DNA from: Deltaproteobacteria bacterium
GTDB lineage: Bacteria > Myxococcota > Kuafuiibacteriia > Kuafuiibacteriales > Kuafuiibacteriaceae
NCBI GenBank assembly: GCA_011526105.1
Contig: WYAZ01000118.1
Span: forward strand, 1-34,407
Length of the DNA stretch: 34,407 bases
Direction of reading: 5' to 3'
The notes below the pieces were generated by a model. It did not search any database, had not been told where the DNA came from, and saw only the letters and a program-made list of their open reading frames with translations. Positions 8,290 to 16,589 of the stretch are shown here, one piece after another. How positions within the stretch are numbered: the first letter of the stretch is position 1; the number at the start of each line of letters is the position of its first letter. The translations under genes were made by a program, and so were the position numbers.

Positions 8290-9479
8290 GGGTCGTATAC
8301 CTCTACGGTGATGACGGTGTTGTGGGGACCGGCGCGCAGCGAGAGCTCGGTCGAGCCCGGCGCACGCGCAAGAATAATCTGAGACTCCACGCTCAGTATG
8401 GAAGGGTCCTCGCTCTCGACGTGCGCCGTGAGGCCACGCAGTGAAGCGCCGGAGGCGAGGCGAGCAGTGACTCTGGGGACGAGCATGCGAGCGCCCACGG
8501 GAAGCATGAGCGTCGGCGCTTCGGGTTCGATGCTGCGCACCTCGCGTGGCCACGCGTGAATGAGCGCCACCGAGTCGAGGTCGAAGCCCACGTTCGCGCC
8601 GATGGTGGTCGTGCTGCTACCGATATCCACGAGCCGAATGGCGGTGGCCAGGGTGGCCAGTGGCTCCATGTCGAACGAGTCACCTCCGGCTTCGAGCGGG
8701 TCCGTGGGTGCTCGGTCGTTGTCTGGATGCGCCAGGACCGGTCTCACGCCCGCGCAACCTTCGTACGGATACAGCTCGCTGCACTCGAAGCGGACCTCGT
8801 CGCCGTCCGACGTCACGAGTGAGACCCGGGCCGGCTCGGCAAACACCCCGGCTCCACCGGCCACGAGGAAGGCGTTCTCGAACACGATGAAGTCCGGACC
8901 GGGCCCGTCGTAGAGCTGCAGCGCACCAAAGCCGAGCGTGATGGAGCCCGAGACGCCGAGCGAGAGGACATGAAGAGAGCCCGAGTAGGCGCCACCCCCT
9001 TCGGGGGGTCCCAGCACGACATCGGGGAGACGGTCTCTGCCGTGACCCGCGCCCGGCCCGGTAGAGACGTCCAGCACCTCCGTCGCGAAGGGAGAAAAGC
9101 TCAGCACCTCGACCTCGGAGGAAATTCGGCACGCGCCGAGCTCCAGGTGAACCCGCGAGAGACCGGGTCGAACGGCGACGAAGCGATCGCGCCGCCAGAC
9201 GACGGAGTCACCATCGACCCGCGCCGAGAGCAAGGCGGGTGACACGATCTCCGCAGGCTCGAGTTCGTTCGTGCCTCGCACGAGCGCGAGCGGGGCATGC
9301 GAGGCGCCCGGTCCCAGCAGGCTCACCGGGAGATCGACCGCCAGGGTCTCGCAGTTCACCGACCCCGCGTCACCCATTCCTCCCGCGTCGAAGTCAGAAG
9401 ACACTTCGGCGTCTGTCGCCAAGGGCTGAACCTCGCCGCAGCCAAGGAGCAGCACGCCGATGAGGACGGAGTGATTCAC
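8286..9479 (-). CDS. Surface-type lipoprotein with Ig-like C-terminus, cobalamin operon
   Basis: This 397-residue lipoprotein has signal SVLIGVLLLGC (Cys14) then an Asp/Ala/Gly-rich linker. Residues about 130-310 form a beta-rich domain with 'GSLHVLSLGVSGSITLGF', 'DGPGPDFIVFENAF', paired cysteines (C233, C242), 'GGDSFDM' and 'GFDLDSVALIHA'. The same pattern recurs in proteins annotated only as 'cell surface protein'. Residues about 315-397 look like a bacterial Ig-like (BIG2-type) fold ('SIEPEAPTLMLPVG', 'ILSVESQIILARAPGSTELS'). Start GTG 9479 overlaps the preceding stop (GTGA), and the lipobox follows immediately; the frame open to 9854 is not credible upstream. The role in B12 binding is inferred from the operon only. 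Confidence 0.82.
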   Translation of the reverse strand: MNHSVLIGVLLLGCGEVQPLATDAEVSSDFDAGGMGDAGSVNCETLAVDLPVSLLGPGASHAPLALVRGTNELEPAEIVSPALLSARVDGDSVVWRRDRFVAVRPGLSRVHLELGACRISSEVEVLSFSPFATEVLDVSTGPGAGHGRDRLPDVVLGPPEGGGAYSGSLHVLSLGVSGSITLGFGALQLYDGPGPDFIVFENAFLVAGGAGVFAEPARVSLVTSDGDEVRFECSELYPYEGCAGVRPVLAHPDNDRAPTDPLEAGGDSFDMEPLATLATAIRLVDIGSSTTTIGANVGFDLDSVALIHAWPREVRSIEPEAPTLMLPVGARMLVPRVTARLASGASLRGLTAHVESEDPSILSVESQIILARAPGSTELSLRAGPHNTVITVEVYDP

Positions 9480-10996
9480 GGACCCAACACCTTTCGAAAC
9501 TCCACCGGCACGACGCGCGAAGCGATGCCGGAGAGGGCAAACAGATCGGGCCCCGCAAAGTCGACGCCGGCTCGGCCCGGTCGCCGCGCGAGGACCTGCA
9601 GGCCGTCGAAGATCGGCCGCCCCGGACCGAGCGACAGCGGCCCAAAGAAGGGCGAGGGATCGAGCTGCTTTGACTCGGGGTCGATGAAGTGGAGCCGATC
9701 GGTGTTGAACGATGGGGCGCCGATGAGACCACCCTGCAGTTCGACGAGCCGAAACACGCTGTCCACGCGCTCGTCGTTCAGTCGGATCTCGCCCCCCGAT
9801 CCGCCACCGAGCGGCACCCACCGAACCGTAGGCGAGACGAGCGAACTCACCCACAACGAGTCGCCAGCGATGAGCGCAGAACCGGGGGCGAAGTCCGGCA
9901 GCTCAAAGGTCTCTTCGATCGTCATCGTGTCCGGATCGACGAGCATCACTCCGCCCATCGTGATGGGCGTGAGTTCGGGTGAAGTGTCGAGCACCCCCGA
10001 CGCGGTGACGAGGACTCGCCCTCGCGCGGAATCGAAGGTCACCGCCTGTGGATTGAGGAGCGGGAGCACGGCGATCTTCGGAGCGGCGGCGAGGTCGGAG
10101 ATCGAGAAGCGCGCGAGCACCCCGGGGAGGTAGACCGGCGGCCGGGTCGGCGAGAGCCGCGGTGCCACAAAGCCGGAGTAGGCGACGAATACGTGATCCC
10201 CCGAGACGGCCACCCCTTGCGGACACCGCGGAGCGTAGCGGGAGACCTCGGTACGAGATGAACCCGAGCCATCGAGATCGATCGCGTACGGCAGACTCAT
10301 CGGAGGCTCGAGCACGACTGTGGACTCGACTCGAAGCTCGGCCTCCACGGAAAGGCTGGGCACGTGGATGAGATAGGCGCGGTGCTGCAAAAAGGCGGTC
10401 ACGACGATCCGCTCGCCGTCGCTCAAAGCGGCGCCGAACCAAGGCTGCGCTCCGATCGGACCCGTGGACCGTACTTGTTCGGGCAGACGCAGCCCCAAGT
10501 CGGCGTCCAGTCCGCGTTCGAGGTCAAACACACTCACCGCGTGGTCGCCGGAGCGCACGAGCACGAGCCGAGCCTCCGGCCCCTGGCCCACGAACACGAG
10601 GTCGTTCGGCACGCTGCCGGCGCCGCCGATCGGGGGCCAGACCGCTCGCTCGCGCGCGACCGCCACGTCACGACGCAAAAACTCGGCGATGGGCGTCTCG
10701 CCCCGATGGAACGTCCCGCGCTCGGAGTCTTCGATCTCGAGCTCGAAGGCGCCCGAAGCACTCGCGCTCACCGGATGGTCTTCGCCGAGTTCGCTGCGAA
10801 AGCTCCACGCCGCGGTGGGATCGGAGATCGAGCCCTTTAGCCCACCAAAGAGCGTGCGCCCGGTTGGACTCTGCACGAAGTACAGCAGCTCGAGCGCGGC
10901 CCCCGAGGTCTCGTGGATCATCGGGTCCGGGCTCGTCACCGCGACCTCGCCGCACCCGAGGAAGAAGACGCCAAAAGCGAGGCAACGCCACTTCAT
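9476..10996 (-). CDS. YncE/BtuG-like beta-propeller lipoprotein, cobalamin operon
   Basis: This 506-residue lipoprotein has signal CLAFGVFFLGC (Cys15; the following GEV matches the sister lipoprotein at 8286-9479). Much of the chain reads as a seven-bladed-propeller style repeat: 'ARLVLVRSGDHAVSVFDLE', 'ERIVVTAFLQHRAYLIHVP', 'PQGVAVSGDHVFVAYSG', 'PQAVTFDSARGRVLVTASG', 'GGVMLVDPDTMTIEETFEL'. Such YncE-like blades are also the fold of the Bacteroides B12-capturing lipoprotein BtuG, which sits on BtuB; the gene lies directly after a BtuB-like receptor here. Homology to BtuG itself cannot be shown by eye. ATG 10996 overlaps the receptor stop (ATGA) and is preceded by AGGAGG (11004-11009) with 7-nt spacing. 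Confidence 0.85.
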   Translation of the reverse strand: MKWRCLAFGVFFLGCGEVAVTSPDPMIHETSGAALELLYFVQSPTGRTLFGGLKGSISDPTAAWSFRSELGEDHPVSASASGAFELEIEDSERGTFHRGETPIAEFLRRDVAVARERAVWPPIGGAGSVPNDLVFVGQGPEARLVLVRSGDHAVSVFDLERGLDADLGLRLPEQVRSTGPIGAQPWFGAALSDGERIVVTAFLQHRAYLIHVPSLSVEAELRVESTVVLEPPMSLPYAIDLDGSGSSRTEVSRYAPRCPQGVAVSGDHVFVAYSGFVAPRLSPTRPPVYLPGVLARFSISDLAAAPKIAVLPLLNPQAVTFDSARGRVLVTASGVLDTSPELTPITMGGVMLVDPDTMTIEETFELPDFAPGSALIAGDSLWVSSLVSPTVRWVPLGGGSGGEIRLNDERVDSVFRLVELQGGLIGAPSFNTDRLHFIDPESKQLDPSPFFGPLSLGPGRPIFDGLQVLARRPGRAGVDFAGPDLFALSGIASRVVPVEFRKVLGP

Positions 10997-12885
10997 AGGA
11001 TCTCCTCCTGGACGCGGATCGCGAACAGCAGCGTGCGACCCGGCAGCGGGAGCTTGTTCACCGTCTCGAGATCTCGGCGGTCGAGCAAGTTGTGCACGCT
11101 GAGGGCGAGGCTCGCTTCGTCCACCGGATGCACCACGAGCGACGCGTCCCATCGAAGATAGGGCTCCGTAGCGAGCGTGCCGGAGAGGTTCGCGGAGGTC
11201 TCCGAGGCATATCGGAGCTGGCTTCCGAGCTCGACGCCATAGGCGGACAGAAGCGCCTCCGTCGCGAGTCCGAGTGGTGCGAGGGTCGGCCACGTCTCAC
11301 CGGTTTCTTCGAGCGCGCCCGCCAGCAAAGTACCCGAGACGCCGAGCTCCACCCTCAGGCGACCGAGCTGCTGCATGAGCCGAGCGCTGCTCTCGAGCCC
11401 AAGGAGATTCGCGGTGCCGAGGTTCTCCGGACGGATCTCGAAGGCGTTTCGGTTCAAATAGAGAACGAGATCGCTGGTGCGTCGAGCAAAGGCCGCGAGT
11501 TCGAGCTGGAAGTCTCGATGATCGAGGCGTGCGAAGAGCTCCGATTCCCACGCGGTCTCGGCCACGAGATCGGGGTTGCCGGACAGGCCCACCTGACTTG
11601 GATGATAGAGCTCATCGATGCTGGGCACCCGAAACGAACGACCGACGGAGAAGCCGAGCTCGAGCACCCAGACGGGTGACCACAAGAGGCCCAGACGCGG
11701 CATGAGCGCGAACGGCTGCCCCGCGTAGAGCTCACCGCGCAACGCACCAAACACGGTGACCGCCCCGAGCTGAACTTCATCCGCGATCACCGCCGCCCCG
11801 CGGGGCCTAGACGTCTCGTCATGCTCGGTGGAACTCGAGTGCTCGAGTCCGAGTTCGATGCGGGCAGACCAGCGGTGCGCGGACTCGAGCGGGGCCGATG
11901 CCGAGACGTCGACACCAGACGCCCAGAACAACGTCCGGCTGGGATCGAGCGCGGCCCCCTCTTCGTACCCGATTCCGAGCCCCTGAATGTGCGCCCCAAA
12001 CTGCAGGCCCGGCGTGGCGCGCCCGGCATCACGAAGGAATGCGAGGCGCAAGCGGCCTTGCGCGCGCAGCTCACGTGCATCCAGATCTGCCTGCGTCTCG
12101 AAGCCCGGGACGCCCGAGTCTCGTATCGCGCCCCCGGCGGCGATCTCGAGGCGGCCCGGCCCGAGCTCTCGCTGGTAGTGCGTCGAGAGCTGACCGCGCC
12201 GAGCGTCGTTGTTGGCTCGCCACCGCGCCTGGTCGGGCAAGCCGGGGAGTCGGGAGGTGTACTCGAAGGCCCCGCTGCTCTGCTCGTACGCCGCCGCACT
12301 AAAGAGACCACCCGCGCTGACCGCGCCGCGCAGGAGCACTGTCTCCAGCGAGCCCATGGCCAAGCTGAGAGAGCTGGGCCTTTCTCGAGTCGGACGCGTG
12401 CGGACGAGCAAGGCTCCGCCGAGCGCGCCGCTGCCATACGCCGCGCCGGCCCCTCCGTGGACGAGCGAGAGCTCCTCGAGACCTTCAATCGGCACGAGGC
12501 CGAGGTCGATGCCCGTGGCGAATGGAGTGGAGATGGGAACGCCGTCGATCACCACCGCCGCTGCGGTGGAGCCGGCGCCGCGAAGCGTGAGACGTTTCTC
12601 TCGGACCGGACCGCCGAGATCCAAGACTCGCGCGCCGGCGACGAGGTCCAGCACATCTGGCAGATCGACGGCCCTCGCACGCGCACGTTCGAGCACCGCA
12701 CGAGGGATTCGTGTGCTGCGCTGGGTCGGATCAACGTGCGTCGACAATTGCGCGTCGCGGACCTCGACCGCATAGGGTGCAAGGGTGCTCGAGGAGACGG
12801 GCTCCCCGTGGGCTCGAACAGAGGCCAGCAGCACCGCGAGCACGGAAGCTGCCGCCGGCCAGTGGCGGCGTACACCGTTCAACAC
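10993..12885 (-). CDS. btuB: BtuB-like TonB-dependent cobalamin receptor
   Basis: This 630-residue outer-membrane receptor has a signal peptide (to about residue 27, SVRAHGE), a plug domain (about 55-165: 'PDVLDLVAGARVLDLGG', 'LRGAGSTAAAVVIDGVPI', 'VHGGAGAAYGSGALGG') and a 22-strand-type barrel. 'GFSVGRSFRVPSIDELY' is the conserved mid-barrel motif, and the end reads 'VHNLLDRRDLETVN...GRTLLFAIRVQ'. The size is close to E. coli BtuB (about 614). Cobalamin specificity is strongly supported by the riboswitch immediately upstream. The most likely start is GTG 12885 (GTG TTG AAC), with GGGAGGGA a few bases upstream. An ATG at 12889 is out of frame. Confidence 0.92.
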   Translation of the reverse strand: MLNGVRRHWPAAASVLAVLLASVRAHGEPVSSSTLAPYAVEVRDAQLSTHVDPTQRSTRIPRAVLERARARAVDLPDVLDLVAGARVLDLGGPVREKRLTLRGAGSTAAAVVIDGVPISTPFATGIDLGLVPIEGLEELSLVHGGAGAAYGSGALGGALLVRTRPTRERPSSLSLAMGSLETVLLRGAVSAGGLFSAAAYEQSSGAFEYTSRLPGLPDQARWRANNDARRGQLSTHYQRELGPGRLEIAAGGAIRDSGVPGFETQADLDARELRAQGRLRLAFLRDAGRATPGLQFGAHIQGLGIGYEEGAALDPSRTLFWASGVDVSASAPLESAHRWSARIELGLEHSSSTEHDETSRPRGAAVIADEVQLGAVTVFGALRGELYAGQPFALMPRLGLLWSPVWVLELGFSVGRSFRVPSIDELYHPSQVGLSGNPDLVAETAWESELFARLDHRDFQLELAAFARRTSDLVLYLNRNAFEIRPENLGTANLLGLESSARLMQQLGRLRVELGVSGTLLAGALEETGETWPTLAPLGLATEALLSAYGVELGSQLRYASETSANLSGTLATEPYLRWDASLVVHPVDEASLALSVHNLLDRRDLETVNKLPLPGRTLLFAIRVQEEIL

Positions 12886-12954
12886 ACATCCCTCCCGTTC
12901 CTCGAGGAGGTGAGCTCACGCCGTCCAAGTCATTCTCGGGCGGCGAGCGTTTCC
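12886..12954 (-). promoter_or_regulatory. Expression platform of the cobalamin riboswitch
   Basis: Between riboswitch and receptor start the minus-strand RNA reads ACCTCCTCGAGGAACGGGAGGGAT just before the start codon. CCTCC can pair with the GGAGG of the Shine-Dalgarno (rc of 12889-12911), and a competing CCTC/GAGG mini-hairpin exists. No U-tract terminator is seen, so ligand control is more likely at translation initiation. The pairing is by eye. Confidence 0.5.
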
Positions 12955-13140
12955 GGAGGACGGTCGGTCTCCTGGCTTTCGGGTCGAACTCGCCCCGCCT
13001 TCCCCGAGCGCTCTCGCTCGAGTGGCTTCATGGGGAGAGCGGCTTCGCGATCGAAGCACCCGATTACAGTGGCGGGCCCACGCCGGATTCACACCGGCTT
13101 CCCTGGCGAAGCAGCGTGCCGCTCCTTCACCACCGTCTCC
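12955..13140 (-). promoter_or_regulatory. Cobalamin (AdoCbl-type) riboswitch
   Basis: On the minus strand, in order: closing stem 5' half GGAGACGGT (13140-13132), GGGAAGCCGGTGTGAATCC, the B12 box GCCACTG (13073-13067) followed by TAA, later GAAAGCCAGGAGACC (12981-12966), and the closing 3' half ACCGTCCTCC (12964-12955). These are the conserved core sequences of cobalamin riboswitches, in the right order and spacing, and the outer stem closes with one bulge. It directly precedes the btuB-like gene and should shut the five-gene operon down when cobalamin is plentiful. Confidence 0.95.
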
Positions 13141-13160
13141 TTCAAACGTCTAAGGAGGTG

Positions 13161-13187
13161 ATCTCAGCGCGGCGATAAACCTGTCAA
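13161..13187 (-). promoter_or_regulatory. Putative promoter of the cobalamin operon
   Basis: A perfect -35 TTGACA (minus strand, 13187-13182) is followed after 15 bp by TGAGAT (13166-13161), a weak -10. Start of transcription would fall near 13154, about 14 nt before the riboswitch closing stem, which is a sensible leader. The spacer is shorter than ideal. Confidence 0.45.
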
Positions 13188-13509
13188 GCGAGCTGGCGAG
13201 CGCGCTCGCGTCCTGATCCTGTTGGACTGCTCCGCCATGTCGGGAACTCCCGGGCCCAGCACAGCCTCACACCACCGTTGACCTGATCGTGGGACGTGGC
13301 CGTTCGCGTGGTCGTGGCCCTCATCGGGAAACGTGGCCTTTGGCCGTAGCCGATCCGGTGACCACGATGGAGCCCACGACACACGTTTCCCGGGGAGGGC
13401 CACGACCACGCGAACGACCAGGTTTCACGCACACGACCACGAATCAGCGTTCCAGGGAGTTCGATCGTCCTGCGCGTTGGCTATGCGCGATCGAGGAGAC
13501 CCGCGCCCG
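13188..13509. other. Intergenic region with a long inverted repeat
   Basis: The gap between the PEGA-like gene's stop and the cobalamin promoter carries no gene. Its only structure is the 13297-13420 inverted repeat and flanking CGTGGTCGTGG-like motifs. No T-tract terminator is visible. Confidence 0.6.
13297..13420. repeat. Long imperfect inverted repeat (39-bp arms)
   Basis: Arms 13297-13335 and 13382-13420 are reverse complements with 3 mismatches, separated by 46 bp. The arms contain GTTCGCGTGGTCGTGGCC. As RNA either strand would fold into a stable long hairpin. It could be a REP/MITE-like unit or a factor-independent end for the upstream minus-strand gene, although no T-run follows. Confidence 0.8.
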
Positions 13510-14802
13510 CTACTGCTCGGGAAACGGGCTGCTCCCATCCAGGGCGGCGCTGATGCCATAGGAGGCAAATCCGAGCGCAACGCCCGCGACGATCGGGATC
13601 CAGGGGAACTCTTCCTCGTCCGTGAAGAAGAGGCTGCCAAGAGACACTGTCGCGCCGGTCGCGATCAAGCTGTAGCCCAGCGGTGCATAGAGGAGGCCGT
13701 CCGCGTTGGGGTCGCCCGAAGTGATCGAGGAGTCGAAACCGGTTTTGAGCCAGCGGGCGGATCCGCACTGGCCCTCCGCCGGGTTCACACACAGGATTTG
13801 AAGGTCGTTGTTCTGCGCCGCGACCGCCAGCACCGTAACCACGGAACCAGCGAGCGCGACGGCCGCGCCGCTCAAGAGCACAATGGTGCGCCCGGTGAGT
13901 CCCATGCCAGAGGCCCGCGAAACCTTGGGCTCGAGACGTTCGATCGCACCTTGTTGAATGATCAGCTGCGTCTCGTAGGGGTCGTACTCTGGGCTCTGGA
14001 GCCGCAGCTTTCGAGTGCCCTGTGGCACCTGCTCGATCATGGTGATGCCCGATCGAGTTGTTCCCACCGTGACACCATCCACCACGATCTCGAGCCCGGC
14101 CTGCGGCATCGACAGCTCGATCTTTCCGAAAGGCTCCCAGTTCCCAAAGCGCTCCAGGGCCGAGCGGAACTCCTGGCGGATGACGCGCTCGAGAAGCAGC
14201 CGAGCGTCCTCGGAGGTCGCGACCTTGGCTTCACGGACACGCCCGAGCACCGCCTCGCTTCCAATGCGCGCTTCGAGATCTTCCTTCCAGTACTCCTTGT
14301 CGCGATTGGCGCTGCTGTACAGCTCGAGGGCCAGGTCGGCATCGACCAACAAAGCGGACACGCGGTCGGGCTCTTCGCCGTCTTGAGCAATACTGGAGAT
14401 CAGGAAGAGGAGGTGCGGCACCTTCTCCTTGCTCTTCTCTTGAGCCTCGGGCTCGACCTTGTTCTCGCCGTAGTCCGTGCGCGCTCGCAAGACGAAGCAG
14501 TGGATCTCCCCTTGGCAGGTGTCGGCGTCCTTTACGTCCTCGCGCACGAGATCGGTGTGCCGCTGCATCAGGTCATCGAAGTGTGCCAGCACATCCGCGC
14601 GTCGCACCTTGAGCCGCGCCCCCACCGGCGCCGCGAAGTGAACCGCGATGGGTTGACGGCTGCGCATCACGACCGCGGTGCCTTCGGTGCTGGTCCCCTC
14701 GGACTCGGCCCGTGCCGTCGACCAGGGACCGCTGAGGAGGAGGACCCCCGCCCACAACGGGACGAGCCTCGGCTCGAGACCGAGCTTCGAAGCAAATCTC
14801 AT
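13510..14802 (-). CDS. Exported PEGA-like domain protein with C-terminal membrane helices
   Basis: This 430-residue protein has a signal peptide (LVPLWAGVLLLSGPWSTARA). Residues about 30-210 form a charged region of unknown fold, followed by a PEGA-type beta unit ('GLEIVVDGVTVGTT', 'VPQGTRKLRLQSPEYDPYE'), a surface-layer-like repeat frequent in myxobacteria. Three hydrophobic segments near the C-terminus ('TIVLLSGAAVALAGSVVTVLA', 'LIATGATVSLGSLFF', 'WIPIVAGVALGFASYGI') suggest an inner-membrane anchor with the PEGA part in the periplasm. The start is ATG 14802, with TAGCAT as a possible -10 seven bases upstream; a GTG at 14823 would add seven residues. It is divergent from the cyclase gene, with only 38 bp between. 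The function is unknown. Confidence 0.75.
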   Translation of the reverse strand: MRFASKLGLEPRLVPLWAGVLLLSGPWSTARAESEGTSTEGTAVVMRSRQPIAVHFAAPVGARLKVRRADVLAHFDDLMQRHTDLVREDVKDADTCQGEIHCFVLRARTDYGENKVEPEAQEKSKEKVPHLLFLISSIAQDGEEPDRVSALLVDADLALELYSSANRDKEYWKEDLEARIGSEAVLGRVREAKVATSEDARLLLERVIRQEFRSALERFGNWEPFGKIELSMPQAGLEIVVDGVTVGTTRSGITMIEQVPQGTRKLRLQSPEYDPYETQLIIQQGAIERLEPKVSRASGMGLTGRTIVLLSGAAVALAGSVVTVLAVAAQNNDLQILCVNPAEGQCGSARWLKTGFDSSITSGDPNADGLLYAPLGYSLIATGATVSLGSLFFTDEEEFPWIPIVAGVALGFASYGISAALDGSSPFPEQ

Positions 14803-14840
14803 GAACGGGATGCTAGACGACACCGGAGATCACTGGAAGT

Positions 14841-16589
14841 ATGGGGCCGCGGATGGGCCAGGAGGCGGCGTTCATCATCATTCAGGGGCCCGGCCATGAC
14901 GGGACCCGGCTCTCGCTTCGCGAGGGGATCACCTCCTTTGGTCGGCTGCCATCGAACGACGTGATCCTCCTCGGAGACCTCGTCAGTCGTCATCACGCCC
15001 GAATCCTCTACTTCGACGGCAAGGCCTCCATCCAAGACCTGGGGTCGCACAACGGATCCTTCGTCAACGGCGATCGCATCAGCACCCGCCCCCTGGGCGA
15101 GGGGGACATGGTGCGGGTGGGCAATTTCAAGATCACTCTCCAGGTGGGCAAGATCGACGAGGACGGCGAGGTGGGCTTCACCAACGAGGCCACCGCGGAC
15201 GCCTCGCAGCACCCACTCGAGGGGGTGCACGCGGAACATGTCTCCCGCCCCGAAGGACAGGCGCGTGTCGTGCGCGCCGAATCTCGCCTCTCGGGTCCAC
15301 CGGCGACCGTGCCCCTCGATCCGGACACCGACCAGGGCCTGCCGGCCAACCTAGGCAGTCGCGAGGCAGGTCGCTCCAAGCTGGTCCAGGAGATCAGCGA
15401 GGCGGAGCAGGACCCACGGCTCAGCACGCTGCAGCTCCTCTACCGGGTGACGGAGGTCCTGGCTCAGACCACCGACGCCCGAGACTTCACCGAGAAAGTG
15501 CTCGAGTTCACCTTGGACCGACTGCAAGCGGAGAGCGCGGTCTATTTCCGGGTCCGCTCGGATCGTCCAGACCCTGTGCAGGCCGCATACATCAACACGG
15601 ACGGGGGCACGCAGGCGCCGTTCATCTCGATGGGGGTGGTCCGCTGGGCCATCGCCAAGACCTTCACCGTCTTTAGCCGAGACATCAAAACCGACCCACG
15701 CTTCAGCGAAGGCGGCAGCGTGAGTCTGGTGCCCGAGCAAGTCAGCTCGCTCGTCTGCGCACCCATCATCTCGGGTCCTCGAACCCTCGGTGCGCTGTAT
15801 CTGGCCCGGTCTCTCTCGCAGCCCTTCAGCGAGATCGAGGTCGACGCGGTCGAAGCGATCTGCCACCTCGTGGCCGTGGGCCTCGAGCGCCTGCAACTCC
15901 GTGTTCAAAACCTGGAGGAGGCCCGAGCACGCGAAGCACTCGCTCGGTTTCATTCTCCGGACGTGGTCGAGCGGATCCTCGGTGAAGCCAGAAACGAAGA
16001 GACCGTGCTCGAGCGGCGACCGGCCACGGTGCTGTTCTGCGATGTTCGTGGATTCACGCGCTGGGCGGAGAAGGCTTCCCTCGAGGTCGTATCGGACTTT
16101 TTGAACACCTACGTCGAGGATGTCTCCTCCGTCGTCTTCAAGCACCGCGGAACGATCAACAAGCTCCTCGGAGACGGGATCGTCGCCGTCTTTGGCGCGC
16201 CCTTCTCGTACGGCGACGACGCCGCGAGGGCAGTCAACGCCGCGCTCGAGATGCGAAGCGCGGTGGATGAGCTCCTCGAGGGCAACGTCGAGCTCCGCAA
16301 TCTCCATGTGCGGATCGGCGTGCACACCGGAATAGTCCTGACGGGCACGGTCGGTTCCCCTCGCAGGATGGACTACACCGTGCTCGGGGAGACCGTGAAT
16401 ACCGCCGCACGTATTCAGGCGACCGCCGCCGGGCGCACGGTCCTCATCAGCGCCGCGACGAGGGAACACCTCGACTCGAGTATCCGCACGAGAAAGGTTG
16501 GTTCTCAGCAGATCCGCGGCCTCGACGACGCGTTCGAGCTGTATGAGGTGCTCGGCCCCAGCGACGCCCTCGAAACCGAAAGCGGCTGA
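14841..16589 (+). CDS. FHA-GAF-class III adenylyl cyclase
   Basis: This 582-residue signalling enzyme should make cAMP from ATP. Residues 20-100 are an FHA phosphothreonine-binding domain (FGRLPSND, SRHHARI, LGSHNGSFVNG). Residues about 195-350 are a GAF domain, and 393-570 are the catalytic domain. Metal-binding aspartates D401 (FCDVRGFTRW) and D445 (KLLGDGIVAVFGAP), substrate lysine K441, T513 in DYTVLGETVN, and transition-state N520 and R524 are all present. Lys plus Thr at the purine-specifying positions is the class IIIb pattern of ATP-using cyclases. The protein has no membrane segment. ATG 14841 is used; ATG 14853 is an alternative with little effect. The Ser/Thr kinase gene follows 121 bp downstream on the same strand. 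Confidence 0.92.
   Translation: MGPRMGQEAAFIIIQGPGHDGTRLSLREGITSFGRLPSNDVILLGDLVSRHHARILYFDGKASIQDLGSHNGSFVNGDRISTRPLGEGDMVRVGNFKITLQVGKIDEDGEVGFTNEATADASQHPLEGVHAEHVSRPEGQARVVRAESRLSGPPATVPLDPDTDQGLPANLGSREAGRSKLVQEISEAEQDPRLSTLQLLYRVTEVLAQTTDARDFTEKVLEFTLDRLQAESAVYFRVRSDRPDPVQAAYINTDGGTQAPFISMGVVRWAIAKTFTVFSRDIKTDPRFSEGGSVSLVPEQVSSLVCAPIISGPRTLGALYLARSLSQPFSEIEVDAVEAICHLVAVGLERLQLRVQNLEEARAREALARFHSPDVVERILGEARNEETVLERRPATVLFCDVRGFTRWAEKASLEVVSDFLNTYVEDVSSVVFKHRGTINKLLGDGIVAVFGAPFSYGDDAARAVNAALEMRSAVDELLEGNVELRNLHVRIGVHTGIVLTGTVGSPRRMDYTVLGETVNTAARIQATAAGRTVLISAATREHLDSSIRTRKVGSQQIRGLDDAFELYEVLGPSDALETESG

Noticed and set aside
8290-8553. Long N-terminal extension of the minus-strand lipoprotein gene
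   Set aside because: The lipoprotein signal starts at 8289 with an ATGA overlap; the extension is Arg-rich shadow sequence. The same reasoning removes extensions to 9854 and 11293.
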